From Acidobacteriota bacterium (GTDB lineage: Bacteria > Actinomycetota > Acidimicrobiia > Acidimicrobiales > UBA8190), in assembly GCA_028872975.1 (NCBI GenBank), contig JAGWNV010000200.1, positions 1 through 5,190 on the forward strand: 5,190 nucleotides of DNA, read 5' to 3'. The notes under the pieces were generated by a model, which saw only the letters and a list, made by a program, of their open reading frames with translations, was not told the DNA's origin and did no database searches. The translations under genes were made by a program, and so were the position numbers. Shown piece after piece: positions 1-5,083 of the stretch (positions within the stretch are counted from its first letter, which is position 1; each line of letters starts with the position of its first letter).

Positions 1-634
1 CCCCGAGGTCCGGCGCCCCGCCGTCGGTGGCGCCGTGGGTGCCGTCGTCGGTCCCGCCGGCGGCCTCGGGCGCGCCCTCCACCACGGCGCTCGCCCCGGC
101 CAGGGCGGCCAGGACCTGCTCGTGGGTGGCCCGGTCCACCTTGTTGACGACGACGAGGAGCCGCCCGAGCTCGGCGGCGGTGCCGGCCGCCTCGGCGCGC
201 CGGCAGGCGTCGGCCGACCTCCCAAGCACGAGGCGGTCCCCGGGGCCGATGGGGGCGGTGGCGTCGACGACGGCCACCACCACGTCCACGTCGTCGAGGG
301 CGTCGCCCACCTGCTCGTTGAGCCGCCGGCCGAGGGCGGTGCGGGGGCGGTGCAGCCCGGGCGTGTCCACGAAGACGGCCTGGGTCCCCGGACCGTGGAG
401 CACGCCCCGGACGCTGCGGCGGGTGGTGTTGGGGCGAGGGGAGGTGATCGTCACCTTCTGGCCGAGGACCCGGTTGACGAGAGTCGACTTGCCCACGTTG
501 GGCCGGCCCACGACGGCCACGAAGCCCGAGCGGTGCCCGGCCTCCGCCGGGACCTCGCCGGGGTCCGCCTCGGGGCCGGAGCCGGGCTCGGGGCCCGCCA
601 CGGGATCAGCGTCCGCCGTCGACGGGGCCGGCAT
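1..634 (-). CDS. era: GTPase Era, N-terminal part (truncated by window edge)
   Basis: Era is an essential Ras-like GTPase that binds the 3' end of 16S rRNA and assists 30S subunit assembly. The 211 visible codons cover most of the GTPase domain. G1 is GRPNVGKS at residues 43-50, the G2 region includes NTTRR at 69-73, G3 is DTPG at 90-93, followed by LHRPR, and G4 is NKVD at 164-167. The GFVAVVGRPNVGKS and VFVDTPGLH contexts separate Era from Der and other Walker GTPases. The G5 motif and the KH RNA-binding domain lie beyond the window. Two things are odd. Extra Ala-rich sequence (about 141-155) precedes G4, and a Gly/Ala/Asp-rich stretch runs from about 179 to the edge, where G5 would be expected. 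The ATG at 634 overlaps the corC end by 29 nt and gives a long acidic/Pro-rich leader of about 35 residues. GTG at 601, just after the corC stop, is an alternative. Neither has a clear ribosome binding site, so the start is uncertain. Confidence 0.93.
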   Translation of the reverse strand, partial: MPAPSTADADPVAGPEPGSGPEADPGEVPAEAGHRSGFVAVVGRPNVGKSTLVNRVLGQKVTITSPRPNTTRRSVRGVLHGPGTQAVFVDTPGLHRPRTALGRRLNEQVGDALDDVDVVVAVVDATAPIGPGDRLVLGRSADACRRAEAAGTAAELGRLLVVVNKVDRATHEQVLAALAGASAVVEGAPEAAGGTDDGTHGATDGGAPDLG

Positions 635-1913
635 CGCCCGACCCGGGCCCGGGCAGCCGCACGGCCCGGATGCGGCCGATGCGGTTGCCCTGCACCCGCT
701 CGGCCACGAGCTGGATGCCGTCGACGTCCACCGACTCGCCCTGCACCGGGACGCGGCCGAGCACGTTGAAGAGGAGACCCCCCACCGTGTCCCAGTCCCC
801 CTCGGGCAGCTCCACGTGGAGCAGCTCTCCGAGCTCGTCCACCGCCAGCCGGCCGCTCACCGACAGCACCCCGTCGCCCAGAGCCTGGACGGGGGGCTCT
901 TCCACGTCGAACTCGTCGACGATCTCGCCCACGAGCTCCTCGATGAGGTCCTCCAGGGTCACGAGCCCGGCCGTGCCCCCGTACTCGTCGACGACGATCG
1001 CCTGGTGGTACTTGCGCTCCTGCATCTCCCGCATGAGCTGGGCCACCCGCTTGGTCTCGGGGACGAACCGGGCGGGCCGCACGTAGCCGCCCACCCGGTC
1101 GTCGCCGTGCGATCCCCGCTCGGCGCGGATGAGGTCCTTGGCGTAGGCGATGCCGACCACGTCGTCGACATTCCCGGCGTGGACCGGCAGCCGGGAGTAG
1201 CCGGCCCGCATGGCCTCGTCGAGCGCCTCGGAGACCGTCGAGTCGGCCTCGACGGTCACCATCTCGGGACGGGGCCGCATGACCTCGCGGACGACGGTGT
1301 CGCCGAACTCGATGATCGAGTGGATGAGGGCCCGCTCCTCGGTCTCGATGACCTCGTCGGCGAGGGCCACGTCGGCCATGGCGAGCAGCTCCGACTCGCT
1401 CACCGTCGTCGTGCGGCCCCGGCCGCCCTCGAGGCGGTTGGCCAGGCCCACGAGGGCGCCGGAGACGACCCTGATGGGCGCGAAGCGCACCAGGACGTCC
1501 ACCACCGGCGCCGAGGAGAGCGCGGCGCGCTCGGGGTTCTGCACGGCCCAGTTCTTGGGGATGGCCTCGGCCAGGACGAAGATGACGACGACCTCGAACA
1601 CGGCCCCGGCGGCCACGCCCCAGGCGCCGAACCAGTGGTCGGCGAGGATGCCCACGAAGGTGGCCGCCACCAGCTGGCAAATGAGCACGAGGAGCAGCAC
1701 CGGGTTGAGGAACCGGGCCGGGTCCTCGACGAGGCGGACGAGTTGGCGGGCCCCCCGGCGCTTGTCGTCCTCGAGGGAGAGGGCCTTCACCTTGCTGGTG
1801 CGCGTGAGGCTCGTCTCGGCGAGGGCCAGGCCGCCCGAGGCGGCGATGAGCACGACCACCACGGCCACCATCACCCAGTCGGTCGCCCGGAACTCGGAGG
1901 CCCCCACCATCAC
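606..1913 (-). CDS. CNNM/CBS-domain membrane protein, CorC/HlyC (hemolysin C-like) family
   Basis: A 435-residue inner-membrane protein of the family variously named CorC, HlyC, TlyC or UPF0053, related to CNNM magnesium transporters. The order is standard. An N-terminal CNNM/DUF21 transmembrane domain covers about 10-190, with hydrophobic helices near 12-32, 71-90, 98-118 and 133-158 and the characteristic LAETSLTRTS (31-40) and AEAIPKNWA (115-123). A CBS pair follows at about 211-330, containing MRPRPEMVTV and VVDEYGGTAGLVTLEDLIEE, and then a CorC_HlyC domain at about 345-418. Homologues are tied to Mg2+/Co2+ efflux or resistance; the 'hemolysin' name is historical and not evidence of a toxin. 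Length is normal for the family. The gene begins 13 nt after the ybeY stop and its end overlaps era. The first codon here is GTG, followed directly by ATG at 1910. GGGGAG at 1919-1924 sits 5 nt from the GTG and 8 nt from the ATG, so ATG 1910 is an equally good start. Family assignment is firm; the transported ion is inferred. Confidence 0.93.
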   Translation of the reverse strand: MMVGASEFRATDWVMVAVVVVLIAASGGLALAETSLTRTSKVKALSLEDDKRRGARQLVRLVEDPARFLNPVLLLVLICQLVAATFVGILADHWFGAWGVAAGAVFEVVVIFVLAEAIPKNWAVQNPERAALSSAPVVDVLVRFAPIRVVSGALVGLANRLEGGRGRTTTVSESELLAMADVALADEVIETEERALIHSIIEFGDTVVREVMRPRPEMVTVEADSTVSEALDEAMRAGYSRLPVHAGNVDDVVGIAYAKDLIRAERGSHGDDRVGGYVRPARFVPETKRVAQLMREMQERKYHQAIVVDEYGGTAGLVTLEDLIEELVGEIVDEFDVEEPPVQALGDGVLSVSGRLAVDELGELLHVELPEGDWDTVGGLLFNVLGRVPVQGESVDVDGIQLVAERVQGNRIGRIRAVRLPGPGSGDAGPVDGGR

Positions 1914-1918
1914 GCCGG

Positions 1919-1924
1919 CTCCCC
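1919..1924 (-). promoter_or_regulatory. Ribosome binding site of the corC-like gene
   Basis: GGGGAG on the minus strand lies in the 13-nt gap after the ybeY stop. It is 5 nt before GTG 1913 and 8 nt before ATG 1910. The spacing slightly favours the ATG as the main start. Confidence 0.5.
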
Positions 1925-1926
1925 GC

Positions 1927-2442
1927 TCAGGCGGGCGGTGCGCGGTGGAACCGGGCCAGGAGCTCGCGCTCCCGCTGCTCCATGCGCTCGGCCTCGCCCG
2001 TCTCGACGTGGTCCATGCCGAGCAGGTGCAGCAGCCCGTGCACCACCAGCAGGGCCATCTCGTCCTCGATGGTCACCTCGTGCTCCGCGGCGTTGCGCCC
2101 CGCCACCGTCGGGCACACCACCACGTCGCCGAGCAGGACCGGGACACTGTCCTCTTCCGACGACAGTGGCCCGCCGGGGCCGGTGCCCCCTTCGTCGGGA
2201 GACCTCCCACCGGGCACCGGCTCCTCGTCGATGGGGAAGGCGAGGACGTCGGTGGGCCCGCCGGCACCGAGGAACCGCTCGTGGAGCTCGGCGATGGTGG
2301 GCTCGTCGACGAAGAGCAGCGACACCTCGACCTCGTCGCCCACACCCTCGGCCTCGAGCACGCGCCGGGCCAGCTCGGCGAAGCGGCCCACGTCCACCGC
2401 CAGCGCCGACTGCTCGTCGGCGACGAAGACCTCAGCGCCCAC
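1927..2442 (-). CDS. ybeY: Endoribonuclease YbeY (16S rRNA maturation / ribosome quality control)
   Basis: YbeY is a zinc-dependent single-strand endoribonuclease involved in 16S rRNA 3'-end processing and removal of defective 70S ribosomes. The protein is 171 residues. The signature metal motif HGLLHLLGMDH gives the three zinc-ligand histidines H135, H139 and H145. PTDVLAFP (63-70) and LLGDVVVCP (103-111) are the other family blocks. Between them lies an acidic, Gly/Pro-rich insert (about 72-101) absent from the compact E. coli protein; actinobacterial YbeY proteins as I recall them also carry extra residues here. At the position of the conserved E. coli Arg59 (FRGKD-type context) this protein has Leu58 (RFLGAGG). 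From memory, actinobacterial homologues also differ here. It starts at GTG 2442, overlapping the phoH stop by 11 nt. No strong ribosome binding site is visible, so translational coupling with phoH is likely. The phoH-ybeY-corC-era order supports the call. Confidence 0.95.
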   Translation of the reverse strand: MGAEVFVADEQSALAVDVGRFAELARRVLEAEGVGDEVEVSLLFVDEPTIAELHERFLGAGGPTDVLAFPIDEEPVPGGRSPDEGGTGPGGPLSSEEDSVPVLLGDVVVCPTVAGRNAAEHEVTIEDEMALLVVHGLLHLLGMDHVETGEAERMEQRERELLARFHRAPPA

Positions 2443-3439
2443 GGGAGTGGTCCCGGCGCGCCGCCCGGCCCGCCGCCCCGTTGACCCGCGCCGGCGGGGG
2501 CTCGGCGGACTCGTAGGCCGACACGATGTCGGCCACGATGCGGGCCCGGACCACGTCGGTCTTCGACAGGTGCACGAAGGCGACGCCGGTCACCGTTCCG
2601 AGGATCGCCTCGAGCCCGGGCAGCCCCGACCGGCCCCCGGCCACGTCGATCTGGGTGACGTCGCCGGTCACCACCACCTTCGAGCCGAAGCCGATCCTGG
2701 TGAGGAACATCTTCATCTGCTCGGGCGTGGTGTTCTGGGCCTCGTCGAGGATGATGAAGCTGCGGTTCAGGGTCCGGCCCCGCATGAAGGCCAGGGGGGC
2801 CACCTCGATGGTGCCCCGTTCGAGGAGCCGCTGGGCGCCCTCGGGGCCGAGCAGGTCGTAGAGGGCGTCGTAGAGGGGCCGAAGGTAGGGGTCGACCTTG
2901 GCCATGATGTCGCCGGGGAGGAACCCCAGGCGCTCGCCGGCCTCCACCGCCGGCCTGGTGAGGATGATCCGGTCGACCTCCCGGGCCTGGAGGGCCTGGA
3001 CGGCGAGGGCGACGGCCAGGTACGACTTGCCCGTCCCGGCCGGCCCGATGCCGAAAGTGACGATGTTGTCGGCGATGGCGTCGGTGTAGCGCTTCTGGCC
3101 CGGCGTCTTGGGCCGCACCGTCCGGCCCCGGGCCGATCGGAGCAGCTCGGTGGTGAGGACGTCGGTGGGACGGACGTCGTCCTTCACCATGGCGATGGTC
3201 CTGCCGATGTCGGCGGCGTCGAGCCCCTGGCCCTGCTCGAGGAGCATCACGAGCTCGTCGAAGAGGCGCCCGACGCGCTCGGCGTCCTCACCTTCGATCG
3301 TGATCTCGTTGCCCCGGACCACGATCCGGGTGCCGGTGAAGGCGTCCTCGACGAGCCGCAGCAATTCGTCCCGCTGGCCGAGCAGGCCGACCATGAGGTG
3401 GTTGCCGGGGACGAGGATCTTGACCTGGGTGGGCGGCAC
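2432..3439 (-). CDS. phoH: PhoH-like ATPase
   Basis: A 335-residue cytoplasmic P-loop ATPase of the PhoH family (PhoH/YbeZ type), related to the helicase-like N-terminal part of superfamily 1 proteins. Walker A is GPAGTGKS at 132-139, Walker B is FIILDEAQN at 228-236, and a sensor-like VVVTGDVTQID spans 255-265. TRPAVEAGERLGFLPGD (161-177) is highly typical. The N-terminal segment (KILVPGNH, then RIVVRGNEITIEGE at 38-51) matches the family's usual KH-like N-terminal region. In E. coli the homologue YbeZ is encoded next to and interacts with YbeY, and a role in RNA or ribosome metabolism is inferred from this; the exact substrate is unsettled. The Arg/Ala-rich C-terminal tail (about 313-335) looks disordered. 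The start is GTG 3439, chosen because the family begins a few residues before the PGNH block. No ribosome binding site is evident upstream and no nearby in-frame start precedes it. It lies 63 nt after the HIT gene and overlaps ybeY by 11 nt. Confidence 0.95.
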   Translation of the reverse strand: MPPTQVKILVPGNHLMVGLLGQRDELLRLVEDAFTGTRIVVRGNEITIEGEDAERVGRLFDELVMLLEQGQGLDAADIGRTIAMVKDDVRPTDVLTTELLRSARGRTVRPKTPGQKRYTDAIADNIVTFGIGPAGTGKSYLAVALAVQALQAREVDRIILTRPAVEAGERLGFLPGDIMAKVDPYLRPLYDALYDLLGPEGAQRLLERGTIEVAPLAFMRGRTLNRSFIILDEAQNTTPEQMKMFLTRIGFGSKVVVTGDVTQIDVAGGRSGLPGLEAILGTVTGVAFVHLSKTDVVRARIVADIVSAYESAEPPPARVNGAAGRAARRDHSRGR

Positions 3440-3502
3440 TGGCGTTCGGCGTCGAGCGTACCAGGAGGCCTCTCGCCGACGGCCCTCCCCCGTCAGGTCC
3501 GG

Positions 3503-3856
3503 TCAGCCCGGCGGCCAGCCCAGGCGCCGGCCCCCGAGCACGTGCACGTGCAGGTGGGGGACGCTGTTCAGGGCGTCCTCGCCGACGTTCATGACGAGCC
3601 GGTAGCCGCCCTCGGCCACCCCGAGGGTCACGGCCACCTGCCGGGCGGCCACCACCAGGTCGGCGACGACCTCGGCGTCGTCATGGGTGACCGTGGCGGC
3701 GTTCTCGACGTGGCGGCGGGGGACGACGAGGACGTGCACCGGCGCCTGGGGCTCGATGTCGCGGAAGGCGACGGTGTGCTCGGTGCGGTGCACCACGTCC
3801 GCCGGCAGTTCCCCGGCGACGATGCGGCAGAAGCTGCACTCGGCCTCAACCGGCAT
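3503..3856 (-). CDS. HIT-family (HINT-type) nucleotide hydrolase
   Basis: A 117-residue histidine-triad protein. HINT-branch members hydrolyse phosphoramidates such as AMP-lysine and related adenylates. The triad is HLHVHVL at 101-107; by homology to HINT proteins the middle histidine (H103) is the nucleophile. The N-terminus has C7-x2-C10 and a later H49 in VPRRH, the pattern of zinc-binding HINT proteins. DIEPQAPVHVLVVPRRH and the C-terminal GGRRLGWPPG are textbook. The Gln-Ser usually found before the triad is Asn-Ser here (N97-S98), a mild change. An earlier GTG at 3883 would add nine residues, but ATG 3856 is preferred because homologues begin just before the CxxC and because it reduces the overlap with the HTH gene to 11 nt. 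No strong ribosome binding site is seen, consistent with coupling to the upstream gene. Function in this operon is unknown; HIT genes near phoH recur in actinobacteria as I recall. Confidence 0.9.
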   Translation of the reverse strand: MPVEAECSFCRIVAGELPADVVHRTEHTVAFRDIEPQAPVHVLVVPRRHVENAATVTHDDAEVVADLVVAARQVAVTLGVAEGGYRLVMNVGEDALNSVPHLHVHVLGGRRLGWPPG

Positions 3857-4112
3857 CGTCGCGCCCGTCGTCGGCGAGGCCACGGCCCAGGGCCGAGCCC
3901 TTGAGCTCCGGGTAGAGGTGCTCGAGGCTGCCCGGCGCGATCCGGCAGGACTCGATGAACTGCTCCACGTCGCCGGCCTTGAGCCGGATGACCCGGCCGA
4001 ACTTGTAGGCGGCCAGCGAGCCTTCGTCGATGAACCGGTAGAGGCTCCTGAGGGTGACGCCGAGGTGCTCGGCGGCCTCCTTGGTGCTCATCCACCGGAT
4101 CTGCTCGCTCAC
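3846..4112 (-). CDS. Small MerR/excisionase-type helix-turn-helix DNA-binding protein
   Basis: An 88-residue protein with a single winged helix-turn-helix of the HTH_17/excisionase-like class at about 9-54. STKEAAEHLGVTLRSLYRFI contains the helix-turn-helix, and LAAYKFGRVIRLKAGDVEQF forms the wing and last helix. A short tail RIAPGSLEHLYPEL (57-70) follows and looks like a conserved, functional motif rather than random sequence. The name 'excisionase family' comes from the fold; no integrase, attachment site or other phage gene is nearby, so a transcription factor or nucleoid-type role is more likely. GTG 4112 is chosen because GGAGGT (4116-4121) lies just upstream. A longer frame opens at GTG 4163 but would start inside the large dyad at 4153-4179 and has no homology-like content. 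It is the first gene of the tightly packed run down to era and its stop overlaps the HIT start by 11 nt. It is distinct from BldC, whose RTLGGHRRY-type wing is absent. Target unknown. Confidence 0.82.
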   Translation of the reverse strand: MSEQIRWMSTKEAAEHLGVTLRSLYRFIDEGSLAAYKFGRVIRLKAGDVEQFIESCRIAPGSLEHLYPELKGSALGRGLADDGRDDAG

Positions 4113-4115
4113 CGC

Positions 4116-4121
4116 ACCTCC
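4116..4121 (-). promoter_or_regulatory. Ribosome binding site deciding the HTH gene start
   Basis: The minus strand reads GGAGGT, the clearest Shine-Dalgarno sequence in the window. It lies 3-4 nt before GTG 4112, slightly close but usable. It argues for the 88-residue form over the 105-residue frame opening at 4163 and over ATG 4091. Confidence 0.65.
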
Positions 4122-4152
4122 GCGACCCACGGCGGACCCCGACGCACGAGAT

Positions 4153-4179
4153 GGTACCGGCACCGTGCGCGCCGGTACC
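4153..4179. repeat. Perfect dyad, 9-bp arms with 9-nt spacer (terminator or operator)
   Basis: GGTACCGGC (4153-4161) and GCCGGTACC (4171-4179) are exact reverse complements separated by nine bases. Each arm contains the self-palindrome GGTACC, and the two GGTACC boxes are 21 bp apart centre to centre, about two helical turns. In the direction of transcription the dyad begins 51 nt after the bldD-like stop and ends 40 nt before the HTH start codon. As RNA it would form a strong GC-rich stem. The bases after it (ATCTCGTGCG) contain no U-run, so it is not a canonical intrinsic terminator. A U-less actinobacterial terminator or a two-turn operator are both possible. Confidence 0.6.
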
Positions 4180-4218
4180 CGGGGTGGGGGGACCTCCGCT
4201 CGGCGGCGGGGAAGTGGC

Positions 4219-4230
4219 GCCCGGTCGGGC
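4219..4230. repeat. Short inverted repeat abutting the bldD-like stop codon
   Basis: GCCCG-GT-CGGGC has 5-bp arms and a 2-bp centre and sits immediately after the stop codon. In DNA this GC-rich such a short repeat can arise by chance, and the two-base loop is too tight for a hairpin. It is recorded only because it touches the stop codon. Confidence 0.25.
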
Positions 4231-4836
4231 TCAGCCGTTGACGCGCAGGCCGAGCTCGTCGAGGCGACGGCTCATGGCGTCGGGCGTCACGCCGAAGAGG
4301 CAGGCGATGGCCCGGAGGTCCTCGGCGCGGATGGTGATCATGCGGCCGTTGAAGTCCTGCCGCTGCACCTGGATCATGCTGAGGAACCGCCGGAGCAGGT
4401 CCCGCTCGGGCCCGCTCACGGAGTTGAGCTTGGTGAGGTCGATGGTGACCTTCTCCTGGCCGTCCCAGGGCCGGAGCACCCGTCGTCCCCGGGCGGCGGC
4501 GTCGTCGGCCGGGTCGGCGGCCTGCTGGCGCTCCCCGCTCGGCCCCCACCGGTTGGCGTCGTCGTCCTGGGGCAGGAGCTGGTCGACGGGGACGTCGTAG
4601 AGCTTGGCCAGGCGCTGGAGCCGGGGCACCGAGATGGCCCGCTCCCCCCGTTCGTAGGCCCCGAGGACCGAGGCCTTGAACTCCTGGTCCGACATGGCCT
4701 CGACGGCCTGCAACGAGAGTCGCATCTGCTTGCGGACGGCCCGGAGACGGGACCCCACGGCCCGGGCGTAGGCCGCTCTCGCCGACTCCTCCTGCTCGTC
4801 CTCGTCGGAGACGACCGGCTGGTTCACCATCACCAT
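4231..4836 (-). CDS. BldD-family transcriptional regulator with c-di-GMP binding signature
   Basis: A 201-residue homologue of Streptomyces BldD, the master repressor of development, which dimerises and binds DNA when a cyclic-di-GMP tetramer bridges its C-terminal domains. An XRE-type helix-turn-helix spans about 24-88, including LGAYERGERAISVPRLQRLAKLY-type sequence (58-80) and VPVDQLLP, all very BldD-like. The C-terminal domain (about 129-198) begins KVTIDLTKL and contains R159-Q-D161, eight residues, then R170-A-E-D173. This is exactly RxD-x8-RxxD, the published BldD c-di-GMP signature (encoded at 4318-4362). Differences from S. coelicolor BldD (about 167 residues) are an acidic N-terminal extension of about 20 residues and a longer, probably disordered linker (about 90-128). 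ATG 4836 follows GAGGA (4841-4845) by 4 nt; ATG at codon 3 has a 10-nt spacing and is a fair alternative. Family call firm; ligand binding and targets inferred. I leave the symbol empty because orthology to bldD itself is not proven. Confidence 0.88.
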   Translation of the reverse strand: MVMVNQPVVSDEDEQEESARAAYARAVGSRLRAVRKQMRLSLQAVEAMSDQEFKASVLGAYERGERAISVPRLQRLAKLYDVPVDQLLPQDDDANRWGPSGERQQAADPADDAAARGRRVLRPWDGQEKVTIDLTKLNSVSGPERDLLRRFLSMIQVQRQDFNGRMITIRAEDLRAIACLFGVTPDAMSRRLDELGLRVNG

Positions 4837-4840
4837 CAGA

Positions 4841-4845
4841 TCCTC
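4841..4845 (-). promoter_or_regulatory. Ribosome binding site of the bldD-like gene
   Basis: GAGGA lies 4 nt before ATG 4836 and 10 nt before the in-frame ATG at 4830. Both starts (ATG GTG ATG GTG) are usable, and the protein differs by only two residues. Confidence 0.5.
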
Positions 4846-4953
4846 GCTTCGCTTCGGTGCCTTCTACGGACCGCCCAAACCGTGGTGCAGCACTGCGGAG
4901 CCTGTGCGGCTGACCACCCAAGGCGGCAGACACCCGACGGACCGACTCCCCGC

Positions 4954-4966
4954 AGCAAGTCTTGCT
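4954..4966. repeat. Perfect 13-bp inverted repeat (candidate operator)
   Basis: AGCAAG-T-CTTGCT has 6-bp arms around one central base. It is about 120 bp upstream of the bldD-like start codon. The arms are less GC-rich than the surroundings. The AC-n5-GT element at 4966-4978 adjoins it. Confidence 0.4.
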
Positions 4967-4978
4967 CACTCAGCGTGG
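4966..4978. promoter_or_regulatory. Partial BldD-box-like sequence
   Basis: TCACTCAGCGTGG fits AC-n5-GT with the outer T on one side but lacks the outer A on the other. The published Streptomyces BldD box is approximately TnAC-n5-GTnA. BldD represses its own gene in Streptomyces, so a site upstream of this gene would make sense. One mismatch in so short a consensus is weak evidence. Confidence 0.2.
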
Positions 4979-5018
4979 TGATTGCAAGGATTTCGCCCTG
5001 CGCTCCCCCCGTGCGGCC

Positions 5019-5032
5019 GGTGGTGGACCACC
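5019..5032. repeat. Perfect 14-bp inverted repeat (candidate operator)
   Basis: GGTGGT-GG-ACCACC has 6-bp arms and a 2-bp centre. Part of it, GACCACCC (5026-5033), recurs in direct orientation at 4912-4919, closer to the bldD-like start codon, as would suit a repeated half-site. Chance is not excluded. Confidence 0.35.
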
Positions 5033-5069
5033 CCCGCCCCGAGATCATGCAGGTCGGAGCACCAACGGC

Positions 5070-5083
5070 GCAACAACTGTTGC
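5070..5083. repeat. Perfect 14-bp inverted repeat (candidate operator)
   Basis: GCAACA-AC-TGTTGC has 6-bp arms and a 2-bp centre and is AT-rich for this genome. It starts 28 nt beyond the rsmE-like stop. The loop would be too small for an RNA hairpin, which favours a protein-binding dyad over a terminator. Confidence 0.4.

Noticed and set aside
606..1913. Hemolysin/toxin suggested by the HlyC/TlyC name
   Set aside because: The CNNM-CBS-CorC_HlyC architecture is that of ion-transport-related membrane proteins; the hemolysin label is historical.
27..2516. A very long plus-strand open frame (829 codons) opposite era, corC and ybeY
   Set aside because: Its translation is low-complexity Arg/Pro/His/Ala sequence with no recognisable domain. 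It is the antisense of three well-supported genes, and long antisense frames are expected at this GC content.
3465..3472. GAGGCCTC palindrome in the gap between HIT and phoH
   Set aside because: Eight bases in GC-rich DNA is close to chance, and the 63-nt gap shows no other signal.
1982..3904. Second long plus-strand open frame (640 codons) opposite ybeY, phoH and HIT
   Set aside because: Again compositionally biased, with no domains, and fully antisense to genes that carry catalytic motifs.
3846..4112. Prophage or integrative element marked by an 'excisionase'
   Set aside because: Only the fold resembles excisionases. No integrase, tRNA, attachment repeat or composition break is present, and all neighbours are core genes.
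4153..4179. Canonical intrinsic terminator after the bldD-like gene
   Set aside because: The stem is strong, but no U-run follows it on the transcribed strand, so it is reported as a dyad of open function.
4109..4969. 286-codon minus-strand frame overlapping the bldD-like gene
   Set aside because: Arg/Gly/Pro-rich translation in a shifted frame of the bldD-like gene; the overlapping frame has clear HTH and c-di-GMP motifs.
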